16,094 nucleotides of DNA from an uncultured Gammaproteobacteria bacterium (GCA_945788675.1 CALZMY010000122.1:1-16094), one strand, 5' to 3'; positions 1 to 7,624 are shown, counted from the first letter of the stretch. The notes: generated by a model not told the origin, from the sequence alone. Numbers and translations are program-made.

Positions 1-806
1 ATGACATTGACTTTAGCGGCCGGCAGGGTCTCGATATCGCGAATGCGGGTGCGTAGATTCTCGGCGTTAAAACGATTGCCAAAAGCACCCACCTGCACGT
101 AGATGCCAGCGCTCTGACCAGGGACGGCCTGTTGTAGTTTATCTGACTGTGATGCCGGGGGGGCTTTTTGAGTGATGGCCGGTTGAAGCGGCGCTTGCAA
201 TTGCGCTGGTGGTGGCAGCGATTTTTTAGCGACGATGGTCGCCGTGGGCGGCACCTGTTTCGGCTGTGATGGGTCGATGGCACGGACCTCCACCAGTCCA
301 GTACCTGCCTCGGTGATGCCCAGCTTGATTGCCGCGGCATAAGAGAGATCGATGATGCGATGATCTTTAAATGGACCGCGGTCATTGATCTTGACGATAA
401 TCTTACGGCCATTCGTCAAATTGGTGACTTCGGCGTAAGTGGGCAGCGGCAGGCTCTTGTGGGCGGCGGTCATGGCGAGCATGTCGTAAGGTTCACCACT
501 GGAGGTGCGTTTGCCGTGGAATTTGGTGCCGTACCACGAAGCGACACCCCGCTCGACATGGCCGATGCTGCTCTTTTTCACATGGTAACGCTTACCAAAG
601 ACAACATAGGATTCAGGATTGCCATAGCGGCTGTGTGGTTCAACCCGTGGGACTGCATTGGTGACGTGCGAGACATCGACCGCATGAGATGGCGCGCTGT
701 CCTGGCGGCTGAAAAAGCTTGAGTCGCCCGTGGGCAGACTGCCACAGCCAGTGAGCCACAGTGAGAGGGTGAGCGCGGCAATTTGACGGTGTCTATTGAA
801 AGTCAT
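1..806 (-). CDS. rlpA: RlpA, septal-ring-type lytic transglycosylase lipoprotein (C-terminus cut by window edge)
   Basis: Outer-membrane lipoprotein of the RlpA family; family members cleave glycan strands lacking stem peptides, often at division sites. 268 codons are visible before the window edge. The N-terminus carries a lipoprotein signal ending in the lipobox L-T-G-C (Cys21), followed by Gly, which fits sorting to the outer membrane. The double-psi beta-barrel domain spans about residues 87-177, with GVASWYG at its start. The residues matching the catalytic pair are His116 (TAAHKSLP) and Asp142 (INDRGPF). A Pro/Gln/Ala-rich linker (about 178-232) leads to the beginning of a SPOR domain (YVQVGAFG, about 235 onward), which binds denuded glycan; the rest of SPOR lies outside the window. 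It lies 49 bases downstream of mltB, last visible gene of the elongasome cluster. In related genomes dacA (PBP5) often follows. The Shine-Dalgarno sequence is weak. The start is chosen because it gives a proper lipoprotein signal. Confidence 0.95.
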   Translation of the reverse strand, partial: MTFNRHRQIAALTLSLWLTGCGSLPTGDSSFFSRQDSAPSHAVDVSHVTNAVPRVEPHSRYGNPESYVVFGKRYHVKKSSIGHVERGVASWYGTKFHGKRTSSGEPYDMLAMTAAHKSLPLPTYAEVTNLTNGRKIIVKINDRGPFKDHRIIDLSYAAAIKLGITEAGTGLVEVRAIDPSQPKQVPPTATIVAKKSLPPPAQLQAPLQPAITQKAPPASQSDKLQQAVPGQSAGIYVQVGAFGNRFNAENLRTRIRDIETLPAAKVNV

Positions 807-820
807 GATCTGGAATTAGG

Positions 821-839
821 CTAAATATTTATCATTTAG
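821..839. repeat. Short AT-rich inverted repeat between mltB and rlpA
   Basis: CTAAAT and ATTTAG arms (821-826 and 834-839) with a 7-base loop sit 15 bases upstream of the rlpA start and downstream of the mltB stop. The stem is AT-rich and has no U-run, so it is not a classic terminator. It could be an mRNA processing or translation-tuning hairpin, or chance. Confidence 0.3.
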
Positions 840-855
840 AGACGAGAGAGTCAGT

Positions 856-1899
856 TTAGTTCAACGTCGCGATGGCATCGTTATGTTGTTTGCGAAGCTC
901 CGTCGCAAGCTGAAATACCGCCATCGAGTACAATGCACTATGATTGTAGCGCGAAATGACATAGAAGTTGCGATAGCCAACCCAGTACTCCTTGTGTGAA
1001 CGATTCTCCAGTTCAATCAGTGTTGCTTTCATGGCAGCGGGAATTGCATCGGGCTGGGTTTCGTCCAGTATCACGCCATGGCTCGCGAGTTGTGCCTGCG
1101 TGAGTGTTGGTTTAAGGCCTTTTTTGATCAGCTTTTTGAAGGCGCTGCCGTTTACGTTAGCCTTGCTGGCGATCGGTGCGCCCTGCTGCCAGCCGTGGCG
1201 ACGGAAATAGTTGGCGACACTGCCGATGGCATCGGCGGTATTGTCCCACAGATCGCGTTTGCCGTCATCGTTGAAATCGACCGCATATTCGCGATAGCTG
1301 CTGGAGATGAATTGCGGCTTGCCCATCGCGCCGGCATAGGAGCCCATGAGGCTGAGTGGGTCGATCTCTTCTTCGCGTGTCATCAGCAGATAATGCTCCA
1401 GCTCTTTGCGAAAGAATTTGCCGCGCCTGGGGTAGTCGAAACCAAGCGTCGTTAATGAGTCGAGTACGCGGTAGCGACCTTTATGTCGGCCATAAAAGGA
1501 TTCGACACCGATGATGGCCGTGATGATCTCGGGGGGCACACCGTATTTCTGCTCGGCGCGCGACAGGATCTCGTTGTTGGCCTGCCAAAATTCAAGGCCG
1601 CGCCGGATGCGTTTTTTGGTGACAAAAATTGGACGATATTTGTACCAGGGTTTGCCTTCATAGGGGCGGGTGATTGCCTTGATAATATCTCTCTTCAGCG
1701 ATGCCTCACTCAGCAGTTGTGTGAGCGATTCCCGTTCAAATTGATGCTGGCTGACCATTTTGTCAATGAATTGCTGTACCTCGGCGCGTTGGGTGATCGG
1801 TTTGTTAGCCGCGAAGGCGCTACAGGAGAAGAATAACGGCAGTAAGAGCGTTAATATGGTGGGGAGTGCAATCGTTTTATTATGTGGTGAAATGGTCAT
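856..1899 (-). CDS. mltB: MltB, lytic murein transglycosylase B (GH103)
   Basis: Periplasmic lytic transglycosylase that cleaves the MurNAc-GlcNAc bond and forms 1,6-anhydroMurNAc ends. It is 347 residues long, close to the E. coli enzyme. The catalytic glutamate is Glu133 in AIIGVESFYG (Glu162 in E. coli MltB). The family blocks LDSLTTLGFDYPRR, GSYAGAMGKPQF and DAIGSVANYFRRHGW follow in the expected order. Residues 1-30 look like a signal peptide cut by signal peptidase I (SAFA before AN). A Cys is present at position 26, but the residues before it (FFS) do not make a normal lipobox, unlike the lipid-anchored E. coli MltB, so this version may be soluble in the periplasm. It lies 26 bases after rodA and 49 before rlpA, in the same transcription unit. 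A purine-rich AGAAGAGAG lies upstream of the start. Confidence 0.95.
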   Translation of the reverse strand: MTISPHNKTIALPTILTLLLPLFFSCSAFAANKPITQRAEVQQFIDKMVSQHQFERESLTQLLSEASLKRDIIKAITRPYEGKPWYKYRPIFVTKKRIRRGLEFWQANNEILSRAEQKYGVPPEIITAIIGVESFYGRHKGRYRVLDSLTTLGFDYPRRGKFFRKELEHYLLMTREEEIDPLSLMGSYAGAMGKPQFISSSYREYAVDFNDDGKRDLWDNTADAIGSVANYFRRHGWQQGAPIASKANVNGSAFKKLIKKGLKPTLTQAQLASHGVILDETQPDAIPAAMKATLIELENRSHKEYWVGYRNFYVISRYNHSALYSMAVFQLATELRKQHNDAIATLN

Positions 1900-1925
1900 C
1901 GAAAGCGCTCTCTTCTGTTGGTTCG

Positions 1926-3062
1926 CTAATTTGACAGCAGGCGACGGTGGGTATGTATCGACATCAGGACGCCAAAACCGGCCATCATCGTCACCATCGA
2001 GGTACCGCCGTAGCTGACCAGTGGCAAGGGTAGTCCCACGACCGGCAGCAGTCCGGAGACCATGCCTATGTTAACGAAAGTATAGACGAAAAAGGTCAAA
2101 ATCAAGCTCCCACCGAGCAGGCGGGTGAAGGTGCTCTGCGCCTGTGTCGCGATGTAGAGGCCGCGCACTACAATGAAGAGATAGAGGATCAGTAGACAGA
2201 AGATGCCGATAAAGCCGAACTCTTCACTGAAGACGGAGAAGATAAAATCAGTGGTGCGTTCCGGCAGGAACTCGAGGTGAGATTGCGTGCCGTTGAGCCA
2301 CCCTTTGCCGTAAAGGCCGCCAGAGCCGATAGCGATCTTTGATTGAATGATGTGATAGCCGGCCCCGAGCGGGTCATTTTCTGGATTGAGAAAGGTCATC
2401 ACGCGTGCTTTTTGGTAGGCGTGCAGATTGAACCAGAGAAGTGGGGCGCTGGTGGCGATAAGCAATATAAAGACGCTGACGTGTTTCCAGCGAATTCCGG
2501 ACAGGAGCAGCACAAAAACACCTGAGCTTGCGATCAATAATGAGGTGCCAAGATCGGGCTGTTTGGCAATCAATAAGACCGGTGCGATGATCAGCAGGGC
2601 AGCGATCAGGATGTTTTTGAGTGAGGGTGGTGCTGGGTTGTCGGCGAAATACCACGCCACCATAACCGGTACTGCGAGCTTCATGATCTCTGAGGGTTGA
2701 AAGCGGAAGAAGCCGAGGTCGAGCCAGCGTTGCGCCCCCTTACCCTCTTCGCCAAATAGCAGCACCGCCGCGAGCAGCAGTAGACCTGTACCAAAGACCC
2801 AGGGGGCCCATAATTGAATGTGGTGCGGTGAAATTTGCGCAACGATCAGCATCACCGTGAATGCTAATGCGAGGCGCATTAGTTGACGGATGATGATGGC
2901 GTCATTTTGCCCACTGGCGCTATACAGGATCACGAGTCCAATGGTGGAAAGAATGATGATGCCGAGCAATAGTGGCACATCGAGGTGTAACCCGCGCACA
3001 AACATGCGTGACTGGCGGCGCTCTCCCCATTGGGTGTATTCATGGTTCCTGGTCTTCATCAT
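1926..3062 (-). CDS. rodA: RodA, SEDS-family peptidoglycan glycosyltransferase
   Basis: Integral membrane glycosyltransferase of the elongasome. SEDS proteins polymerise lipid II into glycan strands together with a class B PBP. It is 378 residues with about ten hydrophobic segments, typical for RodA. Family landmarks include FQPSEIMKLAVP (Glu125), the extracellular LPERTTDFIF (Asp272, at the position of the catalytically important Asp of RodA/FtsW), VVGLPLPLVSYGG and the C-terminal AGFGVLMSIHTHRR. The RodA-like tail and its PBP2 partner exclude FtsW. Its ATG overlaps the stop of mrdA by 4 bases (ATGA), implying translational coupling and roughly equal output of the two partners, which form one complex. 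Start codons at residues 1 and 2 (ATGATG) are both possible; the first is used because it provides the overlap. Confidence 0.97.
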   Translation of the reverse strand: MMKTRNHEYTQWGERRQSRMFVRGLHLDVPLLLGIIILSTIGLVILYSASGQNDAIIIRQLMRLALAFTVMLIVAQISPHHIQLWAPWVFGTGLLLLAAVLLFGEEGKGAQRWLDLGFFRFQPSEIMKLAVPVMVAWYFADNPAPPSLKNILIAALLIIAPVLLIAKQPDLGTSLLIASSGVFVLLLSGIRWKHVSVFILLIATSAPLLWFNLHAYQKARVMTFLNPENDPLGAGYHIIQSKIAIGSGGLYGKGWLNGTQSHLEFLPERTTDFIFSVFSEEFGFIGIFCLLILYLFIVVRGLYIATQAQSTFTRLLGGSLILTFFVYTFVNIGMVSGLLPVVGLPLPLVSYGGTSMVTMMAGFGVLMSIHTHRRLLSN

Positions 3063-4912
3063 GAACGTGTTTTCGATGCCATATATTCGTCGATTACCGT
3101 ACGCGCCACCGGTGCCGCGACAGCGCCACCGCTACCGCCGTTTTCAACGATCACTGCGATCGCGATTTCAGGCTTGTCTGCGGGTGCAAAGGCGACAAAC
3201 AGGGCGTGATCGCGCAGCCGCTCCGCGATATCCTCTGCCACATATTTTTCATCCTGTTTGATGCCAAAGACCTGCGCGGTGCCAGTCTTACCGGCAATCT
3301 TGAACGAAACACCCTCACTGATGGAACGTGCGGTGCCTCGAACGCCGTGCACAACCTTGACCATCGAATTGACCATGTATTCCCAGTTTTCGTTGGAGGC
3401 GATGTCGTGACGATTTTCTTGATCAAGTACTGCAGGTAGTGGCTCACTATCGGTGCCGGTACCAAATGCCTTAACAATGTGGGGGCGGGAATAAAGACCA
3501 CGACTCGCCAGTGTGGCGGTGGCCGAGGCGAGTTGTAGCGGCGTGGTCAGATTGTAGCCCTGACCGATGCCGCTGATCAGGGTTTCACCGGTGTACCAGG
3601 GGAGTCCTTTTTTCTGGCGTTTCCAGTGGCTCGAAGGGAGGATGCCGGCGAGTTCACCGGGCAGATCGATGGCGGTCTTTTTACCTAAGCCGAAGTGAGA
3701 GAGGTAATCGCTCATTGCATCAATACCGAGGTTCAGCGACAGGTCATAAAAAAAGACGTCGCAAGACTCAACAATGGCCTTTTCAAGTGTGGTGGTGCCG
3801 TGGCCACTCTTTTTCCAGTCACGATATTTGTGATCGTCACCCTTAAGTGAAAACCAGCCAGGGCAGTAGATGCTGTTGTTGGTTGTTGAGATGCCTTTTT
3901 CGAGACCAGCGAGTCCGATTAGGGGTTTGATGGTCGAACCAGGTGGGTACTGTCCTTTGAGGGTGCGGTTAAAAAGCGGTTTGTCGATATCCTCCTGCAG
4001 TGCGCGGTAACTCTTGGTATCGATGCCGACAACAAAGGGGTTGGGGTCGTAACTTGGTTTGCTGACCATTGCCAGCACTTCGCCATTGCGTGGGTCGATG
4101 GCAATCACTGCGCCCCTGTGTTTTCCAAGCGCCTTGTTGGCGGCCTGCTGTAGTTCGATGTCGAGTGTTAAAAAGAGATCTTTGCCCGGCAGTGGTGGTG
4201 TCTGTTCGAGGGTGCGAATGGTACGGCCAACCACATTGGTTTCAATATTTTTGAAGCCGACAGCGCCGTGAAGCGAATCTTCGTAGAATTTTTCGACACC
4301 CAGTTTTCCGATGTGGTGGGTGGCACTGTAGTTTGAGGCATCCACTTTTTTTAGTTCATTGATATTGATGCGACCCACGTAGCCGATGACGTGAGCGGTG
4401 AGGTGGCTATAAGGGTAGTCGCGTACCAGACGTGCCTCGATCTCTACGCCGGGAAAATGGTGGCGATTGGCGGCGAAGCGGGCTACCTCAACGTCATTGA
4501 GGTGGGTACGCAACGGGATGCTGCGGAAGGCGCTTTTTTGCTGTAGTTGTTTTTTGAAACGCTTGAGGTGGTCATCATTGATTTCAAGAATTTCACTCAG
4601 TTCGCGGATTGTTTCTTCAATATTAGTGATGCGCTCCGGCACGATCTCAAGGCTGAATGCCGGTAGATTCTGTGCGAGGATGGTGCCGTTACGGTCATAG
4701 ATTAAACCGCGTGTCGGCGGTACCGGTACGATACTGACACGGTTATCTTCAGCCAGTGTGGTGTAGTGTTCGTGGCTGATAATCTGCAGATAGACAAGGC
4801 GCGCCAAAATGACGATCATCATGATGATCACCAGGGCGAGTGCAATGGCCGCGCGCTCATTGAAGGTGCGGCTCTCGCGAATATGATCCTTGATGCGAAG
4901 ACGTGATGCCAT
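3059..4912 (-). CDS. mrdA: PBP2 (MrdA), elongasome class B transpeptidase
   Basis: Penicillin-binding protein 2, the DD-transpeptidase that crosslinks the lateral wall during elongation. At 617 residues it is close to E. coli PBP2 (633). A single membrane anchor lies at about residues 20-44. The pedestal/dimerisation domain (about 55-230) contains PTRGLIYDRNG. The transpeptidase domain has all three catalytic motifs: S-x-x-K at Ser326 to Lys329 (PPGSTIKP), S-x-N-type SCD at 383-385 and KTG at 542-544 (AGKTGTAQVF). It is followed by rodA with a 4-base overlap and preceded by mreD across 63 bases. The bases before its ATG (GATCCCCGCAC) show no Shine-Dalgarno sequence, so translation may depend on ribosomes arriving from upstream; a 17-codon reading frame fills that gap (see 4922-4975). 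Confidence 0.97.
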   Translation of the reverse strand: MASRLRIKDHIRESRTFNERAAIALALVIIMMIVILARLVYLQIISHEHYTTLAEDNRVSIVPVPPTRGLIYDRNGTILAQNLPAFSLEIVPERITNIEETIRELSEILEINDDHLKRFKKQLQQKSAFRSIPLRTHLNDVEVARFAANRHHFPGVEIEARLVRDYPYSHLTAHVIGYVGRININELKKVDASNYSATHHIGKLGVEKFYEDSLHGAVGFKNIETNVVGRTIRTLEQTPPLPGKDLFLTLDIELQQAANKALGKHRGAVIAIDPRNGEVLAMVSKPSYDPNPFVVGIDTKSYRALQEDIDKPLFNRTLKGQYPPGSTIKPLIGLAGLEKGISTTNNSIYCPGWFSLKGDDHKYRDWKKSGHGTTTLEKAIVESCDVFFYDLSLNLGIDAMSDYLSHFGLGKKTAIDLPGELAGILPSSHWKRQKKGLPWYTGETLISGIGQGYNLTTPLQLASATATLASRGLYSRPHIVKAFGTGTDSEPLPAVLDQENRHDIASNENWEYMVNSMVKVVHGVRGTARSISEGVSFKIAGKTGTAQVFGIKQDEKYVAEDIAERLRDHALFVAFAPADKPEIAIAVIVENGGSGGAVAAPVARTVIDEYMASKTRS

Positions 4913-4921
4913 GTGCGGGGA

Positions 4922-4975
4922 TCAGTCGTCGTCAGGGTGGCGATTGGCCAGCACTGGGATTTGCATCGTAATCAT
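4922..4975 (-). other. Possible 17-codon coupling ORF between mreD and mrdA
   Basis: The stop of mreD (TAG) is followed directly by an ATG, giving a 17-residue frame (MITMQIPVLANRHPDDD) that ends in TGA 9 bases before the mrdA ATG. No family is recognisable. Its layout would let ribosomes pass from mreD to mrdA, whose own start lacks a visible Shine-Dalgarno sequence. This is inference: a frame of this length can easily arise by chance. Confidence 0.22.
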
Positions 4976-5464
4976 CTATGCGACCTTGAACTTTCTGCGT
5001 AAAGCACGCAATGAGAAAAATATCAGTGGCCATGCCAGCATACTACTGAACGAGGGCAGCCAGTAGGTCCAGAGGTCGATCGACTGGCCGGTGATTCCTT
5101 TCACCCACAAAATCAGCATCTGGCTTAGTGCTACCAGGACAAAGACACTCAGTGCCTGTTGCCACAGGGGGAAGACGCGCAGTCTCTGGTAGAGCTTTAG
5201 CGTGATGTAGGCGATGATACAGAGGGTGAGTGCATTTTGCCCCAGCAGGCCGACACGCAGTACGTCGAGCATCAAGCCGAGTCCCCAGGCAATGCCGACG
5301 CCGACTCTGTTGGGCAACGCCATGCTCCAGTAGATCAATACCAGTGCCACCCATTCCGGGCGTGCCACGGCAAGCCAGTCGGGCAGTGGAAAAACCGTGA
5401 GTGCCAGTGCGCCGATAAAACTGAAGACGATGATTTCACTACCATGTGCCTTTTTATAAATCAT
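4976..5464 (-). CDS. mreD: MreD, rod-shape-determining membrane protein
   Basis: Small polytopic inner-membrane protein of the elongasome that interacts with MreC and is required for rod shape. It is 162 residues, matching the usual length of about 160. About five hydrophobic segments are visible. RPEWVALVLIYWSMALPNRV and GLMLDVLRVGLLGQNAL match the conserved MreD blocks. The C-terminus is basic (LRALRRKFKV), as is common in the family. Its ATG overlaps the mreC TGA by 4 bases, so the two are probably coupled. The family is poorly conserved in sequence, but the motifs and the position between mreC and mrdA leave little doubt. Confidence 0.95.
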   Translation of the reverse strand: MIYKKAHGSEIIVFSFIGALALTVFPLPDWLAVARPEWVALVLIYWSMALPNRVGVGIAWGLGLMLDVLRVGLLGQNALTLCIIAYITLKLYQRLRVFPLWQQALSVFVLVALSQMLILWVKGITGQSIDLWTYWLPSFSSMLAWPLIFFSLRALRRKFKVA

Positions 5465-6357
5465 GGTGCCTGTTCTCCGCTGTCATCGTCAGGAACCTCA
5501 GTCTCTTCTTCTTGTTCTTCTTCCTCTGTCGCTTCGGGAGGGTTATTCCATACGAGTAGTACTTCGCGTGCGCTTTCCAGTTTACCGGTTGGTTCCGCCT
5601 GGACCTCTGCAAACGGTTGGCCGGGGTTGCGTGTGACGAGGGTCACTCGCGCTGCGGGGTAACCGGGGGGAAAGCGTCCGCCCAGGCCGGAAGTGACCAG
5701 CAGGTCGCCGACCTCGATATCGGCGTTGTTTGGCAGGTGTGGTAGTTCGAGCCGGTTGGGTTCACCAGTGCCCATCGCGATGGCTCGCTGGCCATTGCGA
5801 TTCACCTGTACCGGCAGTGCGTGGCTTGGATCGGTGATCAGCATCGCAGTGCTGTTAAGTGGGGTGACGTGAACCACCTGCCCGAGGATGCCGCTGGCAT
5901 CGAGGATCGGTTGATCACGATAGACATCGTGGTGTGCCCCCTTGCTGATGACGACTTGCTGGGTGAAGGGTTTCATGTCGACTGAGAGCAGTTCGGCGAT
6001 CAGGACTCGGTCACTGACATTGATCGATGAGTCGAGCAGCGCGCGCAGGCGCATATTTTCTGCCGCCAGCGCATCGAGTTTTTGCAGTTGGGTATTAAAC
6101 AGGAATTGCTGCGCGCGCAGACTGTTATTTTGCTCGATCAGGGTCTGGCGCGTGGAGAGCGATTCAGTGAGCCATTCACCGACACCCGCAGGCAGGTTGA
6201 TCAGGTACTGGATGGGGTAGATGGCGGTGGTGAGTACGCTGCGCACATTTTCCATATGCTGCTGACGGTGATCCATCACCATCATGGTGATGGATATTAA
6301 CGTCAGAATGATCAGGCGCAGCGTAGTGGACGGCCCTTGGGCAAATAGGGGTTTTAT
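5461..6357 (-). CDS. mreC: MreC, rod-shape-determining protein, apparently starting at an ATA codon
   Basis: Bitopic scaffold protein that links MreB to PBP2 and RodA in the periplasm. Starting at 6357 it has 298 residues: a cytoplasmic N-terminus (KPLFAQGPSTTLRL), one membrane helix at about residues 13-29, a coiled coil at about 55-95, then the MreC beta-barrel core with SHALPVQVNRNGQRAI and LLVTSGLGGRFPPGYP. The tail (about 273-298) is strongly acidic (Glu/Asp-rich). No ATG, GTG or TTG lies in frame between the stop at 6379-6381 and the ATG at 6285. Starting at 6285 would remove 24 residues and most of the membrane helix. From memory, E. coli MreC begins MKPIFSRGPSLQIRL, which places its Met1 exactly on the ATA at 6357. 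A Shine-Dalgarno GAGAGG lies 6 bases before the ATA. Gene identity is certain; the start codon is inferred. A sequencing error (ATG read as ATA) is the main alternative. Confidence 0.93.
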   Translation of the reverse strand: MKPLFAQGPSTTLRLIILTLISITMMVMDHRQQHMENVRSVLTTAIYPIQYLINLPAGVGEWLTESLSTRQTLIEQNNSLRAQQFLFNTQLQKLDALAAENMRLRALLDSSINVSDRVLIAELLSVDMKPFTQQVVISKGAHHDVYRDQPILDASGILGQVVHVTPLNSTAMLITDPSHALPVQVNRNGQRAIAMGTGEPNRLELPHLPNNADIEVGDLLVTSGLGGRFPPGYPAARVTLVTRNPGQPFAEVQAEPTGKLESAREVLLVWNNPPEATEEEEQEEETEVPDDDSGEQAP

Positions 6358-6363
6358 GGAGCA

Positions 6364-6369
6364 CCTCTC
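6364..6369 (-). promoter_or_regulatory. Shine-Dalgarno sequence that decides the mreC start
   Basis: GAGAGG on the minus strand, followed by six bases (TGCTCC) and then ATA. The spacing is optimal for the ATA at 6355-6357 and much too far (about 78 bases) for the first ATG at 6285. A GTG at 6362-6364 overlaps the end of this motif but is in another frame and too close to use it. Confidence 0.6.
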
Positions 6370-6470
6370 AGACGATTCTCAATGGCTCAAAGCCGGTTGC
6401 TTGAAACCGCATCCACTGCCCCGCACCATGCGACTGTTTTTTTGCGGGTACTACTCAATGATTCAATAGC

Positions 6471-6490
6471 GAATAGCGCGATTGCTATTC
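6471..6490. repeat. Inverted repeat overlapping the mreB stop codon
   Basis: Perfect 7-base arms GAATAGC (6471-6477) and GCTATTC (6484-6490) with a 6-base loop. The mreB TAG stop (6485-6487) lies inside one arm. On the minus strand the stem is not followed by a U-run, so it is unlikely to terminate transcription. It may protect or punctuate the mreB message before the 127-base spacer leading to mreC, allowing more MreB than MreC/MreD, as is usual in cells. That role is inference. Confidence 0.4.
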
Positions 6491-7534
6491 TACCGCAAAG
6501 ATGTCGCCGTTGTGTTCTTCAATCATCTCCAGTGCCTTGCCACCACCACGGGCCACACAGGTGAGTGGGTCTTCGGCAATGATCACCGGCAGGCCGGTCT
6601 CTTCTGCCAGCAGGCGGTCGAGATCACGCAGCAGTGCGCCGCCACCGGTCAATACCATGCCGCGCTCAGCGATATCGGCCCCCAGTTCTGGTGGTGTCTG
6701 TTCCAGTGCGGCTTTAACGGCACCCACGATGCCTGAAAGTGGTTCCTGTAGTGCTTCGAGAATTTCATTGCTGTTGAGGCTAAAGGTACGTGGCACCCCT
6801 TCGGCGAGATTGCGACCACGGACTTCGATCTCTTTGACCTCCATGCCGGGATAGGCGGCGCCAATCTCTTTTTTAATCTTTTCGGCGGTGGACTCACCAA
6901 TCAGGCTGCCGTAGTTGCGGCGTACATAGTTGATGATCGCCTCATCGAAACGGTCACCACCAATGCGTACCGAAGCGGAATAGACAATACCGTTGAGTGA
7001 GATAACGGCGACCTCGGTGGTGCCGCCACCGATATCGAGCACCATTGTGCCACTGGCTTCGCCTACTGGCATGCCGGCGCCAATGGCCGCCGCCATCGGT
7101 TCTTCAATGAGATAAACCTCGCGCGCACCTGCACCGGCAGCCGATTCTTTGATGGCGCGGCGTTCCACCTGAGTCGAACCACAGGGAACGCAGATCAGCA
7201 CGCGTGGGCTGGGGCGCAGAAATCTGTTTTCATGTACTTTTCGGATGAAATGCTGCAACATCTTTTCAGTGACAGTGAAGTCGGCGATTACGCCGTCCTT
7301 CAGTGGACGGATTGCGACGATGTTGCCTGGGGTGCGTCCAATCATCAATTTCGCCTCGGCACCGACCGCCGCAATCGAGCGGGGATTGCCCGAGCCACTT
7401 TCCTGACGGATCGCTACAACAGAGGGTTCATCAAGAACGATGCCCTGGCCACGGACGTAAATCAGGGTGTTGGCAGTACCGAGGTCGATGGAAAGGTCAT
7501 TGGAGAACATTCCGCGAAATCGTTTGAAGAACAT
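6485..7534 (-). CDS. mreB: MreB, actin-like rod-shape filament protein
   Basis: ATP-binding actin homologue that polymerises under the inner membrane and orients the elongasome. It is 349 residues (E. coli 347) and very similar throughout. The N-terminal MFFKRFRGMFSNDLS resembles the membrane-binding start of E. coli MreB. Phosphate-1 motif DLGTANT lies at 17-23, phosphate-2 DIGGGTTEVAV at 167-177, the adenosine motif TGGGALL at 296-302, and IEEPMAAAIGAG at about 143-154. The chosen ATG at 7534 matches the family start. An in-frame start at 7567 would add 11 residues not found in the family and would place it almost on the predicted transcription start. An AGGA Shine-Dalgarno lies 11 bases upstream. 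It is first gene of the minus-strand cluster and divergent from gatC; a 127-base spacer separates it from mreC. Confidence 0.98.
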   Translation of the reverse strand: MFFKRFRGMFSNDLSIDLGTANTLIYVRGQGIVLDEPSVVAIRQESGSGNPRSIAAVGAEAKLMIGRTPGNIVAIRPLKDGVIADFTVTEKMLQHFIRKVHENRFLRPSPRVLICVPCGSTQVERRAIKESAAGAGAREVYLIEEPMAAAIGAGMPVGEASGTMVLDIGGGTTEVAVISLNGIVYSASVRIGGDRFDEAIINYVRRNYGSLIGESTAEKIKKEIGAAYPGMEVKEIEVRGRNLAEGVPRTFSLNSNEILEALQEPLSGIVGAVKAALEQTPPELGADIAERGMVLTGGGALLRDLDRLLAEETGLPVIIAEDPLTCVARGGGKALEMIEEHNGDIFAVE

Positions 7535-7569
7535 TGAGGTTTCAATCCTGTGCTGGGTAAATCGCAAAT

Positions 7570-7598
7570 ACTCTAGCAGTGGGTGACTATTAGAGCAA
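7570..7598 (-). promoter_or_regulatory. Probable sigma-70 promoter for mreB and the elongasome cluster
   Basis: On the minus strand, TTGCTC (-35, 7593-7598) and TAGAGT (-10, 7570-7575) are separated by exactly 17 bases. The -10 is preceded by TGC, an extended -10 element. Transcription would begin near 7563, giving a leader of about 30 bases before the mreB ATG. The -35 matches consensus at only 3 of 6 positions, which the extended -10 may offset. Confidence 0.5.
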
Positions 7599-7624
7599 GC
7601 GTGTTGAGTTATTCGGCTGATCTA

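Noticed and set aside
360..722. Open frame of about 120 codons on the plus strand opposite rlpA
   Set aside because: It is the complement of the RlpA catalytic domain, whose coding sense is clear.
1483..1836. Open frame of about 117 codons opposite mltB
   Set aside because: It is antisense to a well-supported gene and its translation has no recognisable features; such frames are common opposite G+C-rich genes.
6176..6364. GTG-started frame at 6364 overlapping the mreC start region
   Set aside because: It runs in another frame through the MreC N-terminal coding region, yields a Pro/His/Cys-rich product with no family features, and its GTG lies on top of the Shine-Dalgarno motif.
6420..6448. 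CCCGCA / TGCGGG inverted repeat with a T-run in the mreB-mreC spacer
   Set aside because: The loop is 17 bases and the T-run lies inside the loop rather than after the stem, so it is not a terminator in either direction.
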